Below, one piece after another: positions 1 through 8,567 of a DNA stretch of 64,000 nt. The notes under the pieces are model-generated. The model searched no databases and was not told the DNA's origin. It saw only the letters and a list, made by a program, of their open reading frames with translations. The stretch comes from DATAES01 sp963802415 (GTDB lineage: Bacteria; Actinomycetota; Acidimicrobiia; Acidimicrobiales; JACDCH01). The position numbers and the translations under genes are program-made. The number at the start of each line of letters is the position of its first letter. Positions within the stretch are counted from its first letter, which is position 1. The stretch spans positions 186,001 through 250,000 of the forward strand of contig CAWDIH010000003.1 in the NCBI GenBank assembly GCA_963802415.1, read 5' to 3'.

Positions 1-588
1 GCGGAAGCCGAACATTCCTTTCACGAACTCCATGACGGGGAGAGCTGCGCTCGGTGCCTGGTCCGGCATCGGCCGGAGGATGCCCTTCGGTTGCCCGGTC
101 GTCCCTGACGAGTACAACATCGCCGCACCGAGGCGCTCGTTGTCGACAGGCGTGTCGGGATATGCGGCTACCGCTTCCTCGAAGCTCTCCCAACCCTCGA
201 CCGTGCCGTCCACCATGAGAAAGCGCCGGACGTTCGGACACAGCGGCGGCAGGGCCGCGGCCACGTCGCGTTTCGCCGCCGACGAGATGAGCACCTGCGA
301 GTCGCTGTCGTTGACGATGTACGCCACCTCTTCCGGCGACAAGTAGGAGTTGATGGCGGTGAAGTAGACGCCAGTGCGCTCCGCGCCGCCAGCCACTTCG
401 AGCATGCGCGGGTTGTTCTCCATGAACAGCGCGACGTGGTCGAGACGCTTCAGGCCGAGATCGCGGAACAGATGCGCGATGCGATTGCAGCGCGCCTCGT
501 ACTCCCCGAACGACATCGTCTCGCCGGTCGTCGCCATGACGATCGCGGGCTTGTCGGGATGCTTTGCAGCGTGTTGCGCGGCGTACAT
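1..588 (-). CDS. Acyl-CoA synthetase (AMP-binding enzyme), partial, C-terminus outside window
   Basis: N-terminal 196 residues of an ATP-dependent acyl-CoA (fatty-acid type) ligase, which adenylates a carboxylic acid and transfers it to CoA. The start ATG at 588 gives MYAAQHAAKHPDKPAIVMAT, the usual family opening. The family A3 loop YSSGTTGQPKG is at residues 159-169, followed by an ILRPMP segment; the catalytic and hinge parts lie beyond base 1. It starts 9 bp after the stop of the YbaK gene on the same strand, so the two are probably co-transcribed. Substrate cannot be told from this part. No frame break is visible in the portion present. Confidence 0.9.
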   Translation of the reverse strand, partial: MYAAQHAAKHPDKPAIVMATTGETMSFGEYEARCNRIAHLFRDLGLKRLDHVALFMENNPRMLEVAGGAERTGVYFTAINSYLSPEEVAYIVNDSDSQVLISSAAKRDVAAALPPLCPNVRRFLMVDGTVEGWESFEEAVAAYPDTPVDNERLGAAMLYSSGTTGQPKGILRPMPDQAPSAALPVMEFVKGMFGFR

Positions 589-597
589 GCCGTGACG

Positions 598-1086
598 CTA
601 TTCCCGATTCGCTGTCCCGAGGGACGGGCTGATCGTCCCGCCGGAAGCGCGCACCAACTCGATCGGAGCAATGGCAAAGACGTGGCGCGGCGTGCCCGCA
701 GCTGCCCACACCACGTCGTAGCCCAAGAGATCGCCATCGACGAAGGTCCGCAGCGGCGTGGTGTGGCCGAACGGAGGCACACCGCCGATCGCGAACCCGG
801 TCGCGGCTCTGACGGTTTCGGGATTCGCCCGCCGAACCTTGCCGCCCGCCGCTCCGGCCGTGCGCGCGAGCTCGGACTCGTCCAACCGGTTCGAGCCGGA
901 CACCAGGGCGAGCACGATCTCGTCGTCCACCTCGAAGGCGAGCGACTTGACGATCTGCCCCACCTGGACACCGACGGCGGCTGCGGCCTCGCGCGCTGTC
1001 CGTGTGCCCTCGGGGAACTCCCGCACCTCGACCTCGAGGCCATGGCGCGCACCAGCGTCCACCACCCGCTGCGCGGCCACATGCAT
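598..1086 (-). CDS. YbaK/EbsC (ProX-like) aminoacyl-tRNA deacylase family protein
   Basis: A 162-residue protein of the YbaK/ProXp-like superfamily, whose members hydrolyse mischarged aminoacyl-tRNAs in trans. Family marks seen are GVQVGQIVKSLAF (the conserved lysine of the active site is in IVKSL), a middle ATGFAIGGVPPFGH loop containing the GG-P-GH signature, and a C-terminal AAGTPRHVF segment. The reading frame is open further upstream to 1140, but the ATG at 1086 (MHVAAQRVV) fits family length and leaves 25 bp to the divergent GTG of the aminotransferase gene. Which amino acid is edited is not deducible. Confidence 0.85.
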   Translation of the reverse strand: MHVAAQRVVDAGARHGLEVEVREFPEGTRTAREAAAAVGVQVGQIVKSLAFEVDDEIVLALVSGSNRLDESELARTAGAAGGKVRRANPETVRAATGFAIGGVPPFGHTTPLRTFVDGDLLGYDVVWAAAGTPRHVFAIAPIELVRASGGTISPSLGTANRE

Positions 1087-1111
1087 CGGGCGATCATCGT
1101 ACGATCGCCCC

Positions 1112-2383
1112 GTGCTGCGGGACGATTTCGCGCTCGCCATCGAAGGCGGCTCACCGGTACGGACAGAACCACTCGACTTCGCGAAGGGCGCTGCGCTGCT
1201 CGGTGACGCCGAGGCCGAAGCAGTGGCCGCCGTCGTACGCCGCGGTTCGCTGTTCCGCTACAAGGACGGCCCCGCCACGGGAGCGGTGGCGGACTTCGAA
1301 CGGGCCGCATGCGAGACGCTCGGCTGCACGTACGCGACTGCGGTGGCCAACGGCACCGCGGCGCTCCGCTGCGCGTTGGCAGCCATCGGCGTCGGTTGCG
1401 GGGACGAAGTCGTCGTACCGGCATTCACGTTCGTCGCCACCGTCAACGCAGTCGTTGCCACCGGAGCAGTGCCGGTGTTCGCCGAAGTCGACGACACCCT
1501 CGGTCTCGACGCGTCGCTGCTGCAGGACGGCATCACCGAACGCACGGCCGCGATCGTCGCGGTCCATCTGGAGAACGTTGCATGCGATCTCGACGGCGTG
1601 CTCGCGGTCGCGGACCGCAATCGAGTTCCCGTGATCGAGGACACCGCACAGGCAATCGGTGCGACATATCACGACCGGCACCTCGGTACGTACGGCGCGC
1701 TGAGTGCATTCTCGCTGCAGCAGGAGAAGAACATCACTGCGGGGGAAGGCGGACTCGTCGTCACCGACGACGAAGCGCTGTACCTCCGCGCGACCCGCTA
1801 TTCCGATCAGGGCGGCCAGTTCGTCACCAGCTACGCGAGCGCACGCGGCGAAGAGCTGACAAGACCGTTCGCGGGCGAGAACCTGCGCATGGGCGAGCTC
1901 GCGGGGGCGGTCGCAGGCGTGCAGCTCGGGCGCCTGCCCGACATCCTCCTGACGCTCCGTCGCAACAAGGCCCGCATCGTCGAGTCGGTCGGCGACATCG
2001 AGGGTCTCATCCGCCGGCGGCGACCGGACCCCGATGGAGACGGCTCGTCGAGCATCACGTGGTTCCTCTCTGACGCGCGCACCGCCAAGCGGTTCGCGGC
2101 CGCCGTTCGGGCCGAGGGCGTGCCCTGCGCGCAGATGTACCGCGGGCGGCCGGTGTACCTGAGCCCGTCGGTGCTGGCGCGGCGAACGGCGACGGACAAG
2201 GGCGGACCGTGGGCCTGCACCGAGCACCCCACCGACCGGACCTATTTCGAGGGACTGTGCCCGCAGACCGAGGCGCTCGTGGCCCGTTCGGTGATCGTGC
2301 CCGTGGGCGTCGGCTACGACGAACGCGACTGTGACGACGTGGCCAGGGCGGTTCGCAAGGTGGCGCGCGGATTGGTCTCATGA
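1112..2383 (+). CDS. DegT/DnrJ/EryC1/StrS family PLP-dependent aminotransferase
   Basis: A 423-residue type-I-fold aminotransferase of the family that makes amino sugars on nucleotide sugars or amino-cyclitols/AHBA-like compounds. Seen: the RRGSLFRYKDG loop (residues 43-53), NGTAALRCAL for phosphate binding, VVPAFTFVAT, VIEDTAQAIGA with the Asp (about 177) that contacts the cofactor ring, and SLQQEKNITAGEGG with the Schiff-base lysine at about 206. The GTG at 1112 (LRDDFALAIEGG) is chosen because upstream in-frame sequence is antisense to the YbaK gene. It heads a three-gene operon with an oxidoreductase and a ceramidase-like protein, which suggests a modified-sugar or amino-cyclitol pathway (inference). 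Confidence 0.9.
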   Translation: MLRDDFALAIEGGSPVRTEPLDFAKGAALLGDAEAEAVAAVVRRGSLFRYKDGPATGAVADFERAACETLGCTYATAVANGTAALRCALAAIGVGCGDEVVVPAFTFVATVNAVVATGAVPVFAEVDDTLGLDASLLQDGITERTAAIVAVHLENVACDLDGVLAVADRNRVPVIEDTAQAIGATYHDRHLGTYGALSAFSLQQEKNITAGEGGLVVTDDEALYLRATRYSDQGGQFVTSYASARGEELTRPFAGENLRMGELAGAVAGVQLGRLPDILLTLRRNKARIVESVGDIEGLIRRRRPDPDGDGSSSITWFLSDARTAKRFAAAVRAEGVPCAQMYRGRPVYLSPSVLARRTATDKGGPWACTEHPTDRTYFEGLCPQTEALVARSVIVPVGVGYDERDCDDVARAVRKVARGLVS

Positions 2384-2408
2384 GCGGGCCCGGCCCCGAG
2401 GAGAAACA

Positions 2409-3386
2409 GTGAACGAGCGCTTCGCGGTCGTCGGTTGCGGCACGGCGGCCACGCGCATCCACTTGCCCGCGCTGCGGGCCGCCGATGTCGAGGTCACCGC
2501 CTTCGCCAGCCGTTCGCGATCGTCGGCCATGGCGGCTCGGGACGAGTGGGGCTCGGGTGAGGTGGTCGACGATTGGCGCGACACTCTCCGTCGGGACGAC
2601 GTCGATGCGGTCGTGGTCGCGACACCGAACTCGCTGCACCATGACGTCACGGTGGAAGCGGCCACGAACGGCAAGCACGTGCTCGTCGACAAGCCGATGG
2701 CCTGCACTACCGCCGAGGCCGACGACATGATCGCCGTCGCGCACGACCACGACGTCGTGCTCATGCCGTTCCAGAACACGCGCTTCGTTCCCCCCTTCGT
2801 CGCCGCACACGACGCCGTTGCCGGTGGTCGGATCGGCGACGTCACGGGGCTGCGCGCTGCGTTCGGCCACGCCGGCCCACAAGCATGGGCGCCGAACGCG
2901 ACGTGGTTCTTCGACCGTGCAGCCGCCGGGGGCGGCTGTCTCATCGACCTCGGCGTGCATGTCATCGATCTCGTCCGCTGGGTCACGAGCCACGACATCG
3001 AAGAGGTGACAGCGTTCGTGAACGGGCGCTCGGGCGACGTCGAGTCCGATGCCCAACTGCTGCTGCGGTTCGACAACGGCGCCATCGGCACCGCGCACGC
3101 GAGCTGGTCGTCTCGGCCGGGTCCTGACCATCAGTTCACGGTTGTCGGCACCGACGGCACACTCCATCTCGACGCACGCACGCCCCTCACCCTCATGACC
3201 CTCGACGGGCAACGGGAACGGATCGCGCTGCCGGAGACGGCCGGCTCACCATTGCACGAGCTGCTCGCCGCGATGCGCGGCGAGCGCGCACCGACGCTCA
3301 CCGCCACCGACGGCCGCGCCGCCGTCGCCGTCGTCGACGCCGCGTACCGATCGGCGCACGAGCGTTGCACCGTGGCCGTGCGATGA
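2409..3386 (+). CDS. Gfo/Idh/MocA family NAD(P)-dependent oxidoreductase
   Basis: A 325-residue two-domain dehydrogenase. The N-terminal Rossmann motif is FAVVGCGTAATRIH (residues 5-18), the conserved Lys-Pro is in VLVDKPMACT (K95, P96), and the substrate domain carries GGGCLIDLGVHVIDLVRWV, with the family's D-x-G-x-H-x-x-D pattern. The GTG at 2409 is preceded by GAGGAG at 2398-2403, a good Shine-Dalgarno sequence that fixes the start. It lies 25 bp after the aminotransferase stop and overlaps the next gene by 4 bp (ATGA). Family members oxidise or reduce sugar or cyclitol hydroxyls; the substrate is unknown here. Confidence 0.92.
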   Translation: MNERFAVVGCGTAATRIHLPALRAADVEVTAFASRSRSSAMAARDEWGSGEVVDDWRDTLRRDDVDAVVVATPNSLHHDVTVEAATNGKHVLVDKPMACTTAEADDMIAVAHDHDVVLMPFQNTRFVPPFVAAHDAVAGGRIGDVTGLRAAFGHAGPQAWAPNATWFFDRAAAGGGCLIDLGVHVIDLVRWVTSHDIEEVTAFVNGRSGDVESDAQLLLRFDNGAIGTAHASWSSRPGPDHQFTVVGTDGTLHLDARTPLTLMTLDGQRERIALPETAGSPLHELLAAMRGERAPTLTATDGRAAVAVVDAAYRSAHERCTVAVR

Positions 3387-4513
3387 CGGCGGTCGAGGTC
3401 GGCTTCGGCTGCGCCACGATCACACCGCCGACGCCGGTGCAGCTCGCCGGGTTCATCGACGACCAGCCGGCACGCGACGTGCACGACGACCTCGAAGTGC
3501 GCGCTGTCGTGCTGCGCACCGAGCTCGGGGCGCTGTGTCTGCTCGTGTGCGACTTGCTCGGCATGTCGCGCGGCTTCTCGGCGCCGATCCGCGACGCGGT
3601 GGCCGACGCTCTCGACCTCCAGCGGCCTGCGGTGCTCACGTCCTGCGTCCACACCCACGCCGGGCCGAGCACGCTCGAAGGGAGTCACCTCCTCGGATGG
3701 GTGACGCCGGAGGGATACATGGACCTGCTCGTCGAACGCTGCGTCGCGGCCGCGCGGGACGCGACGGCGAACGCGGCCGGCGCCGAGTTGCGAACGGGTC
3801 GATGGCCGTTGCCCGATGGGCTGTCGATCAACCGTCGAGATCTTCCCTATGACCCCACGTTCGCGGTGCTCGATGTCATCGGGCTCGACCGCGCGCGGCT
3901 CGGCACGATTGCGAACGTCGCGATCCATCCCGTTGCGTTGGGACCGGAGTGCCTCGCCGTGTCGAGCGACTGGGTCGGGCCGTTCCGCTCGCAGCTCGAG
4001 CAACGGGCCGGGGGTACGGCCGTGCTGCTCTCGGGCGCTCTCGGCGACGTCAATCCCCATCACGTCCATCGCCAGAACAACGACTGTCACGAGGACGGCT
4101 TCGAGGAAGCGACGAAGCTCGGCCGCGACGTGGCCGAAGTCGTCGACCAAGCGCTCGGTGCCGCGGATCGCATCGACGCAGGAGACGCCGGCGTGACCCG
4201 CAATCGAACCGTCGACATGACCCTCGGCTCGACCTCGCTCACTCGCGGCCGGGAGGGCCGGACCGTTCCAGTGGAGCTGGTCGAGTGGTCGATCGGACCG
4301 GTCCGTCTCGTGTCCGTTCCCGGCGAGGCGTTCCATGCGCTCGGCCGCGCCATCGAAGACCGTGTCGCCGCCGACGGCGCGCACGCTCTCGTCGCCGGGC
4401 TCACCCCGGAATGGCACGGCTACCTCCCGTTGCCGTTCACCGACGGGTACGAGGAGTCGACGAGCTACGGCCGCGACGCCGTGGCGTCGATCGTGCACGC
4501 GCTGACGGAGTAA
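3383..4513 (+). CDS. Neutral/alkaline ceramidase N-domain-like protein
   Basis: A 376-residue protein resembling the N-terminal zinc amidase domain of neutral ceramidases (Pfam Ceramidase_alk). Seen: VGFGCATITPP at the start, SCVHTHAGPST (residues 88-97) with the two histidines typical of the metal site, NVAIHPVALG, and LSGALGDVNPHH. It is about half the size of full ceramidases, and I see no signal peptide and no C-terminal domain, so it is probably cytoplasmic. Translation is coupled to the dehydrogenase gene by an ATGA overlap. Small stand-alone members often sit beside sugar-modifying genes; hydrolysis of an amide on a glycan or glycolipid is an inference, not shown. Confidence 0.78.
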   Translation: MTAVEVGFGCATITPPTPVQLAGFIDDQPARDVHDDLEVRAVVLRTELGALCLLVCDLLGMSRGFSAPIRDAVADALDLQRPAVLTSCVHTHAGPSTLEGSHLLGWVTPEGYMDLLVERCVAAARDATANAAGAELRTGRWPLPDGLSINRRDLPYDPTFAVLDVIGLDRARLGTIANVAIHPVALGPECLAVSSDWVGPFRSQLEQRAGGTAVLLSGALGDVNPHHVHRQNNDCHEDGFEEATKLGRDVAEVVDQALGAADRIDAGDAGVTRNRTVDMTLGSTSLTRGREGRTVPVELVEWSIGPVRLVSVPGEAFHALGRAIEDRVAADGAHALVAGLTPEWHGYLPLPFTDGYEESTSYGRDAVASIVHALTE

Positions 4514-4528
4514 CGAGCCCTCCGTCGT

Positions 4529-5308
4529 TCACCGATCGAAGTCGACGCCCTTCGACGTTGGCGGCTCGAAACCGTGCCGGCGCATACCGTCTTCGATGCG
4601 GCTGATCACGGTACGGATGACCTTTACGCGCGCGTATCGCTTGCTCTCGGCCTCGATGAGGTCCCACCGGCCGAGCGCGTGATCAGTGCGTTCGAACATC
4701 TCCTCCGCCGCGACTTCGTAGTCGGGGCGCCTCTCACGGTTGTGCCAGTCGTCGGGCGTGAGCTTCCAACTCTTCAACGGATCGTCGCGCCGGCTCTCGA
4801 ACCTTCGAAGCTGCTCGTCGTCTGAGATGTGCAGCCAGAGTTTGATGACGACCGTCCCTTCGAGCGCCAGCGATCGCTCGAACTGCACGATCTCGTCATA
4901 GCCCCGGTCCCACTCCTCCTGGGTCGCGAATCCGTCCACACGCTCGACCAGCACGCGGCCGTACCACGAACGGTCGAACACCGCCATCCCGCCCCAGCCC
5001 GGCAGCGACGGCACGAACCGAGCCACGAAGTGATGACGCCTCTGGTCCGGCGTCGGCACGGCGAACTGCGCAACGCGCACATGACGAGGATCGAGACGAC
5101 CTACGAGCCGCTTGATCGCGCCCCCTTTGCCTGATGCGTCCCACCCCTCGAAAAGCACGAGAACAGGCGGGCCGAGCCGGCCGCCGTCTACGAGACCGCC
5201 GAGAACGAGCCGTAGATGCAGCAGCCGGCGCTGGGCGGCCTCGAGTTGCTCCGCTTCCTGTTCTCGGCTCAGGCGAAGGGTCAGATCGAGCGCACCGAGC
5301 CTGCTCAC
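4529..5308 (-). CDS. ppk2: Polyphosphate kinase 2 family protein
   Basis: A 259-residue PPK2-type kinase, which transfers phosphate between polyphosphate and nucleotides. The Walker A motif is GWDASGKGG (residues 55-63), followed by the Walker B/lid region VFDRSWYGR (about 110-118), and then KLWLHISDDEQLRRFESR, RRPDYEVAAEEM and RYARVKVIRTV, all in family order. The start is GTG at 5308 (SRLGALDLTLRLS). It converges with the ceramidase-like gene, with 15 bp between the stops. The single-domain length suggests a class I or III enzyme (NDP or NMP/ADP use), but the class was not resolved by eye. Confidence 0.93.
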   Translation of the reverse strand: MSRLGALDLTLRLSREQEAEQLEAAQRRLLHLRLVLGGLVDGGRLGPPVLVLFEGWDASGKGGAIKRLVGRLDPRHVRVAQFAVPTPDQRRHHFVARFVPSLPGWGGMAVFDRSWYGRVLVERVDGFATQEEWDRGYDEIVQFERSLALEGTVVIKLWLHISDDEQLRRFESRRDDPLKSWKLTPDDWHNRERRPDYEVAAEEMFERTDHALGRWDLIEAESKRYARVKVIRTVISRIEDGMRRHGFEPPTSKGVDFDR

Positions 5309-5344
5309 CGTGCCATTAGATCACCGCGACCTCACCGCAACTCG

Positions 5345-5378
5345 GGGTCGATTGTGGCTATGGCCCCACAATCGACCC
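5345..5378 (-). terminator. Hairpin between TIGR03086 gene and ppk2
   Basis: A perfect 13-bp stem (GGGTCGATTGTGG at 5345-5357 with its complement at 5366-5378) and an 8-base loop. It lies 18 bp after the stop of the TIGR03086 gene and 37 bp before the ppk2 start on the same strand. No T-run follows, so it may act as a terminator or an RNA-stabilising hairpin. A short CCCAACATTGGG palindrome overlaps its edge. Confidence 0.55.
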
Positions 5379-5395
5379 AACATTGGGAACGATGG

Positions 5396-5923
5396 TCAGG
5401 GTCGGCGGCCGGTGTAGGCGAGGAGCTTGTCTTGCACCGGGGCGTCGTCGGCGACGACGACCGCAGGCTTGAACGCATTGCCGCGTTGGTCGTCGGTGAG
5501 CCGGCCGTCGAGTATCGCGAACGCGGCCTGGGCGAGATCGTCAGGCATCGTCGCGTCCTGGCCGGAGGCCGTCGCGAGGTCCCAGCCGTGGATGAGTTGG
5601 TCACAGACCGCGATGCCCAAGAGCGGGCCGGTCTGCTCGAGCGCTCCGGGCTCGCGGTGCGCTCGCAACGTCTGCTCTCGCGCCTGCTCGTACGCGGCCT
5701 GCGGATCGTCGCCGATCAACGACGGCGGCGTCGCACTGGGTAACGCCGGCTCCTCACCGCGAGCCCGCGCCGCGAAGAAGTTCTGCGTGTCGATCATGTG
5801 ATCGAGCAGCGTGCGTACATCCCACTGATCGCACGGGGTCCCGTCATCGAGCATCGTCGTCGCAGCGGGAATCTTCGACGCGCTCCACTGCGTGGTCCGG
5901 TCGAACTGGTCGAGAAGATCCAC
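5396..5923 (-). CDS. TIGR03086 family (DinB/mycothiol-dependent maleylpyruvate isomerase-like) protein
   Basis: A 175-residue four-helix-bundle protein of the actinobacterial TIGR03086 group in the DinB superfamily. Seen: WDVRTLLDHMIDTQNFFA with the first conserved His, and GIAVCDQLIHGWDLATASGQ with the second HGWDL motif; these histidines usually bind a divalent metal. The reading frame is open to 6025, but AAGGAGG at 5932-5938 sits 8 bases before GTG 5923, which gives MDLLDQFDRTTQW, the usual family start. Many relatives are thiol S-transferases or of unknown function; no substrate can be named. Confidence 0.85.
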   Translation of the reverse strand: MDLLDQFDRTTQWSASKIPAATTMLDDGTPCDQWDVRTLLDHMIDTQNFFAARARGEEPALPSATPPSLIGDDPQAAYEQAREQTLRAHREPGALEQTGPLLGIAVCDQLIHGWDLATASGQDATMPDDLAQAAFAILDGRLTDDQRGNAFKPAVVVADDAPVQDKLLAYTGRRP

Positions 5924-5951
5924 GTTCACGTCCTCCTTCAAAGGGTCGTCA

Positions 5952-7352
5952 TCAGCCTGCCACTTCGAACCGATGGCGGAGATCCGTCGCCTCTTGCCGG
6001 GCCGCACCTTCACTGTCACGGTCACCGAGCGCCTGCTGCAGTCTCGCCTGTTGCGTCCAGCCGTACACGCTCGTCGGCCGAAGACTCAACCGCTCCGCGA
6101 TGAGGGCGCGCGCAAGATCGAGCTGTCCCGCCCGCAGAGCGGACTCGAGCAATGTGCGCACCAGCGCATCGCGCTGCGCATGCGAGCCACCGAACATCTG
6201 GAACGTGCGCCGGATCGGCACCAGCTCGTCGACGGCCTCGCCATAGCGGCCTTGGCCGAACCGAAGCACGGCGCGGCATGCGGGGAGCCCGATCGTCGAC
6301 GCCATCCGCACGTTCGTGCCGGTGCCGTCGCCATGGACATAGCCGGCGAGCTCCTCGGTGTGACGCTCAGCGTCCGCAAGCCGTCCGGCGCCGACGAGCG
6401 CCATGACGCCGTGCAGGTCGTTGAACACGTACCACGACGCAGGCGTGAGGCGCGTCGCCCATGCATCGGCGAGTGCGCCGAACCGCTCACCTGTGTCGTG
6501 GCCGTCGAGCAGCAGGCGCCACAACAGCGCACTGGCATCCAGCATCTCGAGCGGAACACCATCGGACTTCGCGTTGTGCACCTCGGCGTCGTAGATGTCG
6601 AGAATCCGATCGATCTCGCCGATCTCGAGCAGGAACAACGCCAAGTGCCACCAGTTGTGCACTCTGAACAGGTTGCCGCTGCCCCAATCGGCCTCGCGGT
6701 CGACGAGGAAACGGATGCCCTCGTCGACGCGTCCTTGCATCTCGCGCACGTGCACGACCGCGTGCACGGCCCAGACGTCGTCGGGATTGGTCTCGACCAC
6801 GCGCAGCCCGGCTGCTTCCGCCGCGCCGTAGTCACCTGATTCCTCGAGACCGAACGCCTGCATGCCGCGGACGAACGCCGTGTGTGGATGTTGCGGATCC
6901 AGCACGGGGAGCGTCCGGCCCGGGCGGTCTCGCAAGTTCGCCGCATCACCGGTGAAGAAGTCGAGCTGGTGACCGAGCTGGAGCGCGAGAAGGTCGGCCG
7001 GCCATCGCTGCAACAGGCGATCGAGCGAGGCGGCCGCACCGACCCAGTCGCCCGCCACCCAGAAGCCGATCGCCTCGTGATGGGCATTCTCCCGCTCGTT
7101 CATCGAGAGACGTCCCATCGAGCTCCAGCAGTCCTTGGCATTCGCAACGTCGGGGAAGTCGGTGCTCGAGAGCGACAGGTAGGCGATGAGCGCCTGCGCC
7201 ATGGGCACGTCCGGGTGTTCCCTGATCAAGGAAGGTGCGTGCTCGAGGACGCTCGGACCGTAACGCAACAACGCGTGGATGGATTCGTCGTACAGGGCGA
7301 CGGCATCGGTGGTGCCCGTGAACGGATTTCCGTGTTGATCGATGACTGACAT
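5952..7352 (-). CDS. Tetratricopeptide-repeat protein, TTC38 family
   Basis: A 466-residue soluble helical-repeat protein that matches the TTC38 family in length and motifs. Seen: NERENAHHEAIGFWVAGD, LALQLGHQLDFFTGD, HTAFVRGMQAFGLEESGDY, WAVHAVVHVREMQGR and VHNWWHLALFLLEIGEID, the Trp/His-rich core repeats. ATG 7352 has GGAGG five bases upstream. The gene is preceded by the R1a palindrome and then by the ferritin-like gene on the same strand. The function of the family is not established; TPR folds usually mediate protein contacts. Confidence 0.85.
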   Translation of the reverse strand: MSVIDQHGNPFTGTTDAVALYDESIHALLRYGPSVLEHAPSLIREHPDVPMAQALIAYLSLSSTDFPDVANAKDCWSSMGRLSMNERENAHHEAIGFWVAGDWVGAAASLDRLLQRWPADLLALQLGHQLDFFTGDAANLRDRPGRTLPVLDPQHPHTAFVRGMQAFGLEESGDYGAAEAAGLRVVETNPDDVWAVHAVVHVREMQGRVDEGIRFLVDREADWGSGNLFRVHNWWHLALFLLEIGEIDRILDIYDAEVHNAKSDGVPLEMLDASALLWRLLLDGHDTGERFGALADAWATRLTPASWYVFNDLHGVMALVGAGRLADAERHTEELAGYVHGDGTGTNVRMASTIGLPACRAVLRFGQGRYGEAVDELVPIRRTFQMFGGSHAQRDALVRTLLESALRAGQLDLARALIAERLSLRPTSVYGWTQQARLQQALGDRDSEGAARQEATDLRHRFEVAG

Positions 7353-7380
7353 GGGGACCTCCGGGGAGAAGCGTCTGTCG

Positions 7381-7426
7381 TTCTGGCGTCACTCACCCCG
7401 GATATCCGGGGTGGTTGACGCCAGAA
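7381..7426. repeat. R1a: dispersed two-part palindrome
   Basis: Outer arms TTCTGGCGTCA (7381-7391) and TGACGCCAGAA (7416-7426) enclose the perfect 16-base palindrome CCCCGGATATCCGGGG (7396-7411). It lies between the stop of the ferritin-like gene and the start of the TPR gene. Related copies are at 9420-9465 and 59358-59403. It could form a 3' hairpin for the ferritin-like gene. Confidence 0.85.
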
Positions 7427-7441
7427 TGAGAGCAACGGCCT

Positions 7442-8560
7442 TCAGCTCTGGGCGAGTTGGAACATCTCGTACTCCTCGCCCGTGTCTGCCCAGTCCTCGA
7501 ACTGGATGACGCCGAGCTCCTCGAACCGTTCCCTGAGCCACCCCTTGTGCCCCGCGGCCGCCCCCGCATCGAGGAGACCGAGCTTCTTGCAGTTCGGAAC
7601 GATCTTCGAGAAGAGCATCTGCTGGAACACTTGGCGTTGCGGGCTCACCATCACCAGCGGTACCGCTTCCTTCGGATCGACACCGAGCCGGTCCCACACC
7701 TCCTGCATGAGGAACCGGTCGCGCATTCGCACCGCGGCCTCGAATGCGAACTCCTGACGCTCGTGCAGCTCGGCCGAGGTCAGCTCGCCGTAGTACTCCT
7801 TCAGCGACAGCACACCGAACACGACGTGACGCGCCTCGTCACTCATCACGTATCGCAGCAGCTGCTTCAGCAATGGCTCCGTGGTCAGTTGGTGGATGAA
7901 CCCGAACGCGGCCAGCGCGAGCCCCTCGACCATGATCTGCATGCCGAGATAGGTCATGTCCCAACGGCTGTCCGCGATGATGTCGTCGAGCAGCATTCGC
8001 AGATGCGCGTTGATCGGGTAGTGGCCGGATAGCTTCGTGTCGAGATACCTGGCGAAGACCTCCACGTGGCGGGCCTCGTCCATCACCTGCGTCGACGCGT
8101 AGTACTTGGCGTCGATCCACGGCACGGTCTCGACGATCTTCGCCGTGCACAACAGCGCGCCCTGCTCGCCGTGCATGAACTGTGACAGCTGCCAGTTCTG
8201 GAACTGGACACCGAGCTTGATCCAGTCGTCCTCGTCCCACGTCTCGAACGGTGTGCCTCTCACGTCGACGTTGGCCATCATTCCGCTGTTGTTGGCCGCG
8301 TTGGCGACGACGACTTTCTCCTGGTCGACGACGGTGTCCCATGGAAGATCGGTCTCGCCGTTCCACTGCGCTGTCTTCGCCTTCTCATAGAGCTTGTTCA
8401 GCGCGGGCCGCGCGCCCTTCTCGTAGTCCCACGTGAAGATGGCGTCGGCGTTGTCCTTCACCGCATGAACGATTTCGTCGACGTCGCGGTTGGTGATCGA
8501 AAGGATCGACTCGAGGTCGTTGACGTCGGCTCGGCCGATGAGCTCTTCGTTGGATGTCAC
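7442..8560 (-). CDS. Di-iron ferritin-like domain protein (R2-like fold)
   Basis: A 372-residue helical protein with two metal-ligand helices, STQVMDEARHVEVFARY and LRYVMSDEARHVVFGV, each with the E-x-x-H pair of ferritin-like di-iron carboxylate proteins; partner glutamates probably lie in MHGEQGALLCTAKIVE and MQIMVEGLALAAFGF. The likely role is an oxidase or oxygenase of the AurF or ribonucleotide-reductase-R2-like kind, with unknown substrate. The frame extends to 8626, but GTG 8560 (TSNEELIGRADV) with AGGAG just upstream is preferred. Its start lies 7 bp after the SURF1 stop, so the two are likely co-transcribed. Confidence 0.82.
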   Translation of the reverse strand: MTSNEELIGRADVNDLESILSITNRDVDEIVHAVKDNADAIFTWDYEKGARPALNKLYEKAKTAQWNGETDLPWDTVVDQEKVVVANAANNSGMMANVDVRGTPFETWDEDDWIKLGVQFQNWQLSQFMHGEQGALLCTAKIVETVPWIDAKYYASTQVMDEARHVEVFARYLDTKLSGHYPINAHLRMLLDDIIADSRWDMTYLGMQIMVEGLALAAFGFIHQLTTEPLLKQLLRYVMSDEARHVVFGVLSLKEYYGELTSAELHERQEFAFEAAVRMRDRFLMQEVWDRLGVDPKEAVPLVMVSPQRQVFQQMLFSKIVPNCKKLGLLDAGAAAGHKGWLRERFEELGVIQFEDWADTGEEYEMFQLAQS

Positions 8561-8567
8561 TTCGCTC

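Noticed and set aside
598..1424. Long minus-strand frame 450-1424 and plus-strand frame 436-1206
   Set aside because: Both are shadows of the YbaK and aminotransferase genes, Arg-rich and without motifs.
1151..2227. Minus-strand frame of 358 codons opposite the DegT gene
   Set aside because: Antisense shadow; no family features, while the plus strand carries the full aminotransferase signature.
3131..4498. Minus-strand frame of 455 codons opposite the ceramidase-like gene
   Set aside because: Antisense shadow with Arg/His-rich composition and no recognisable motif.
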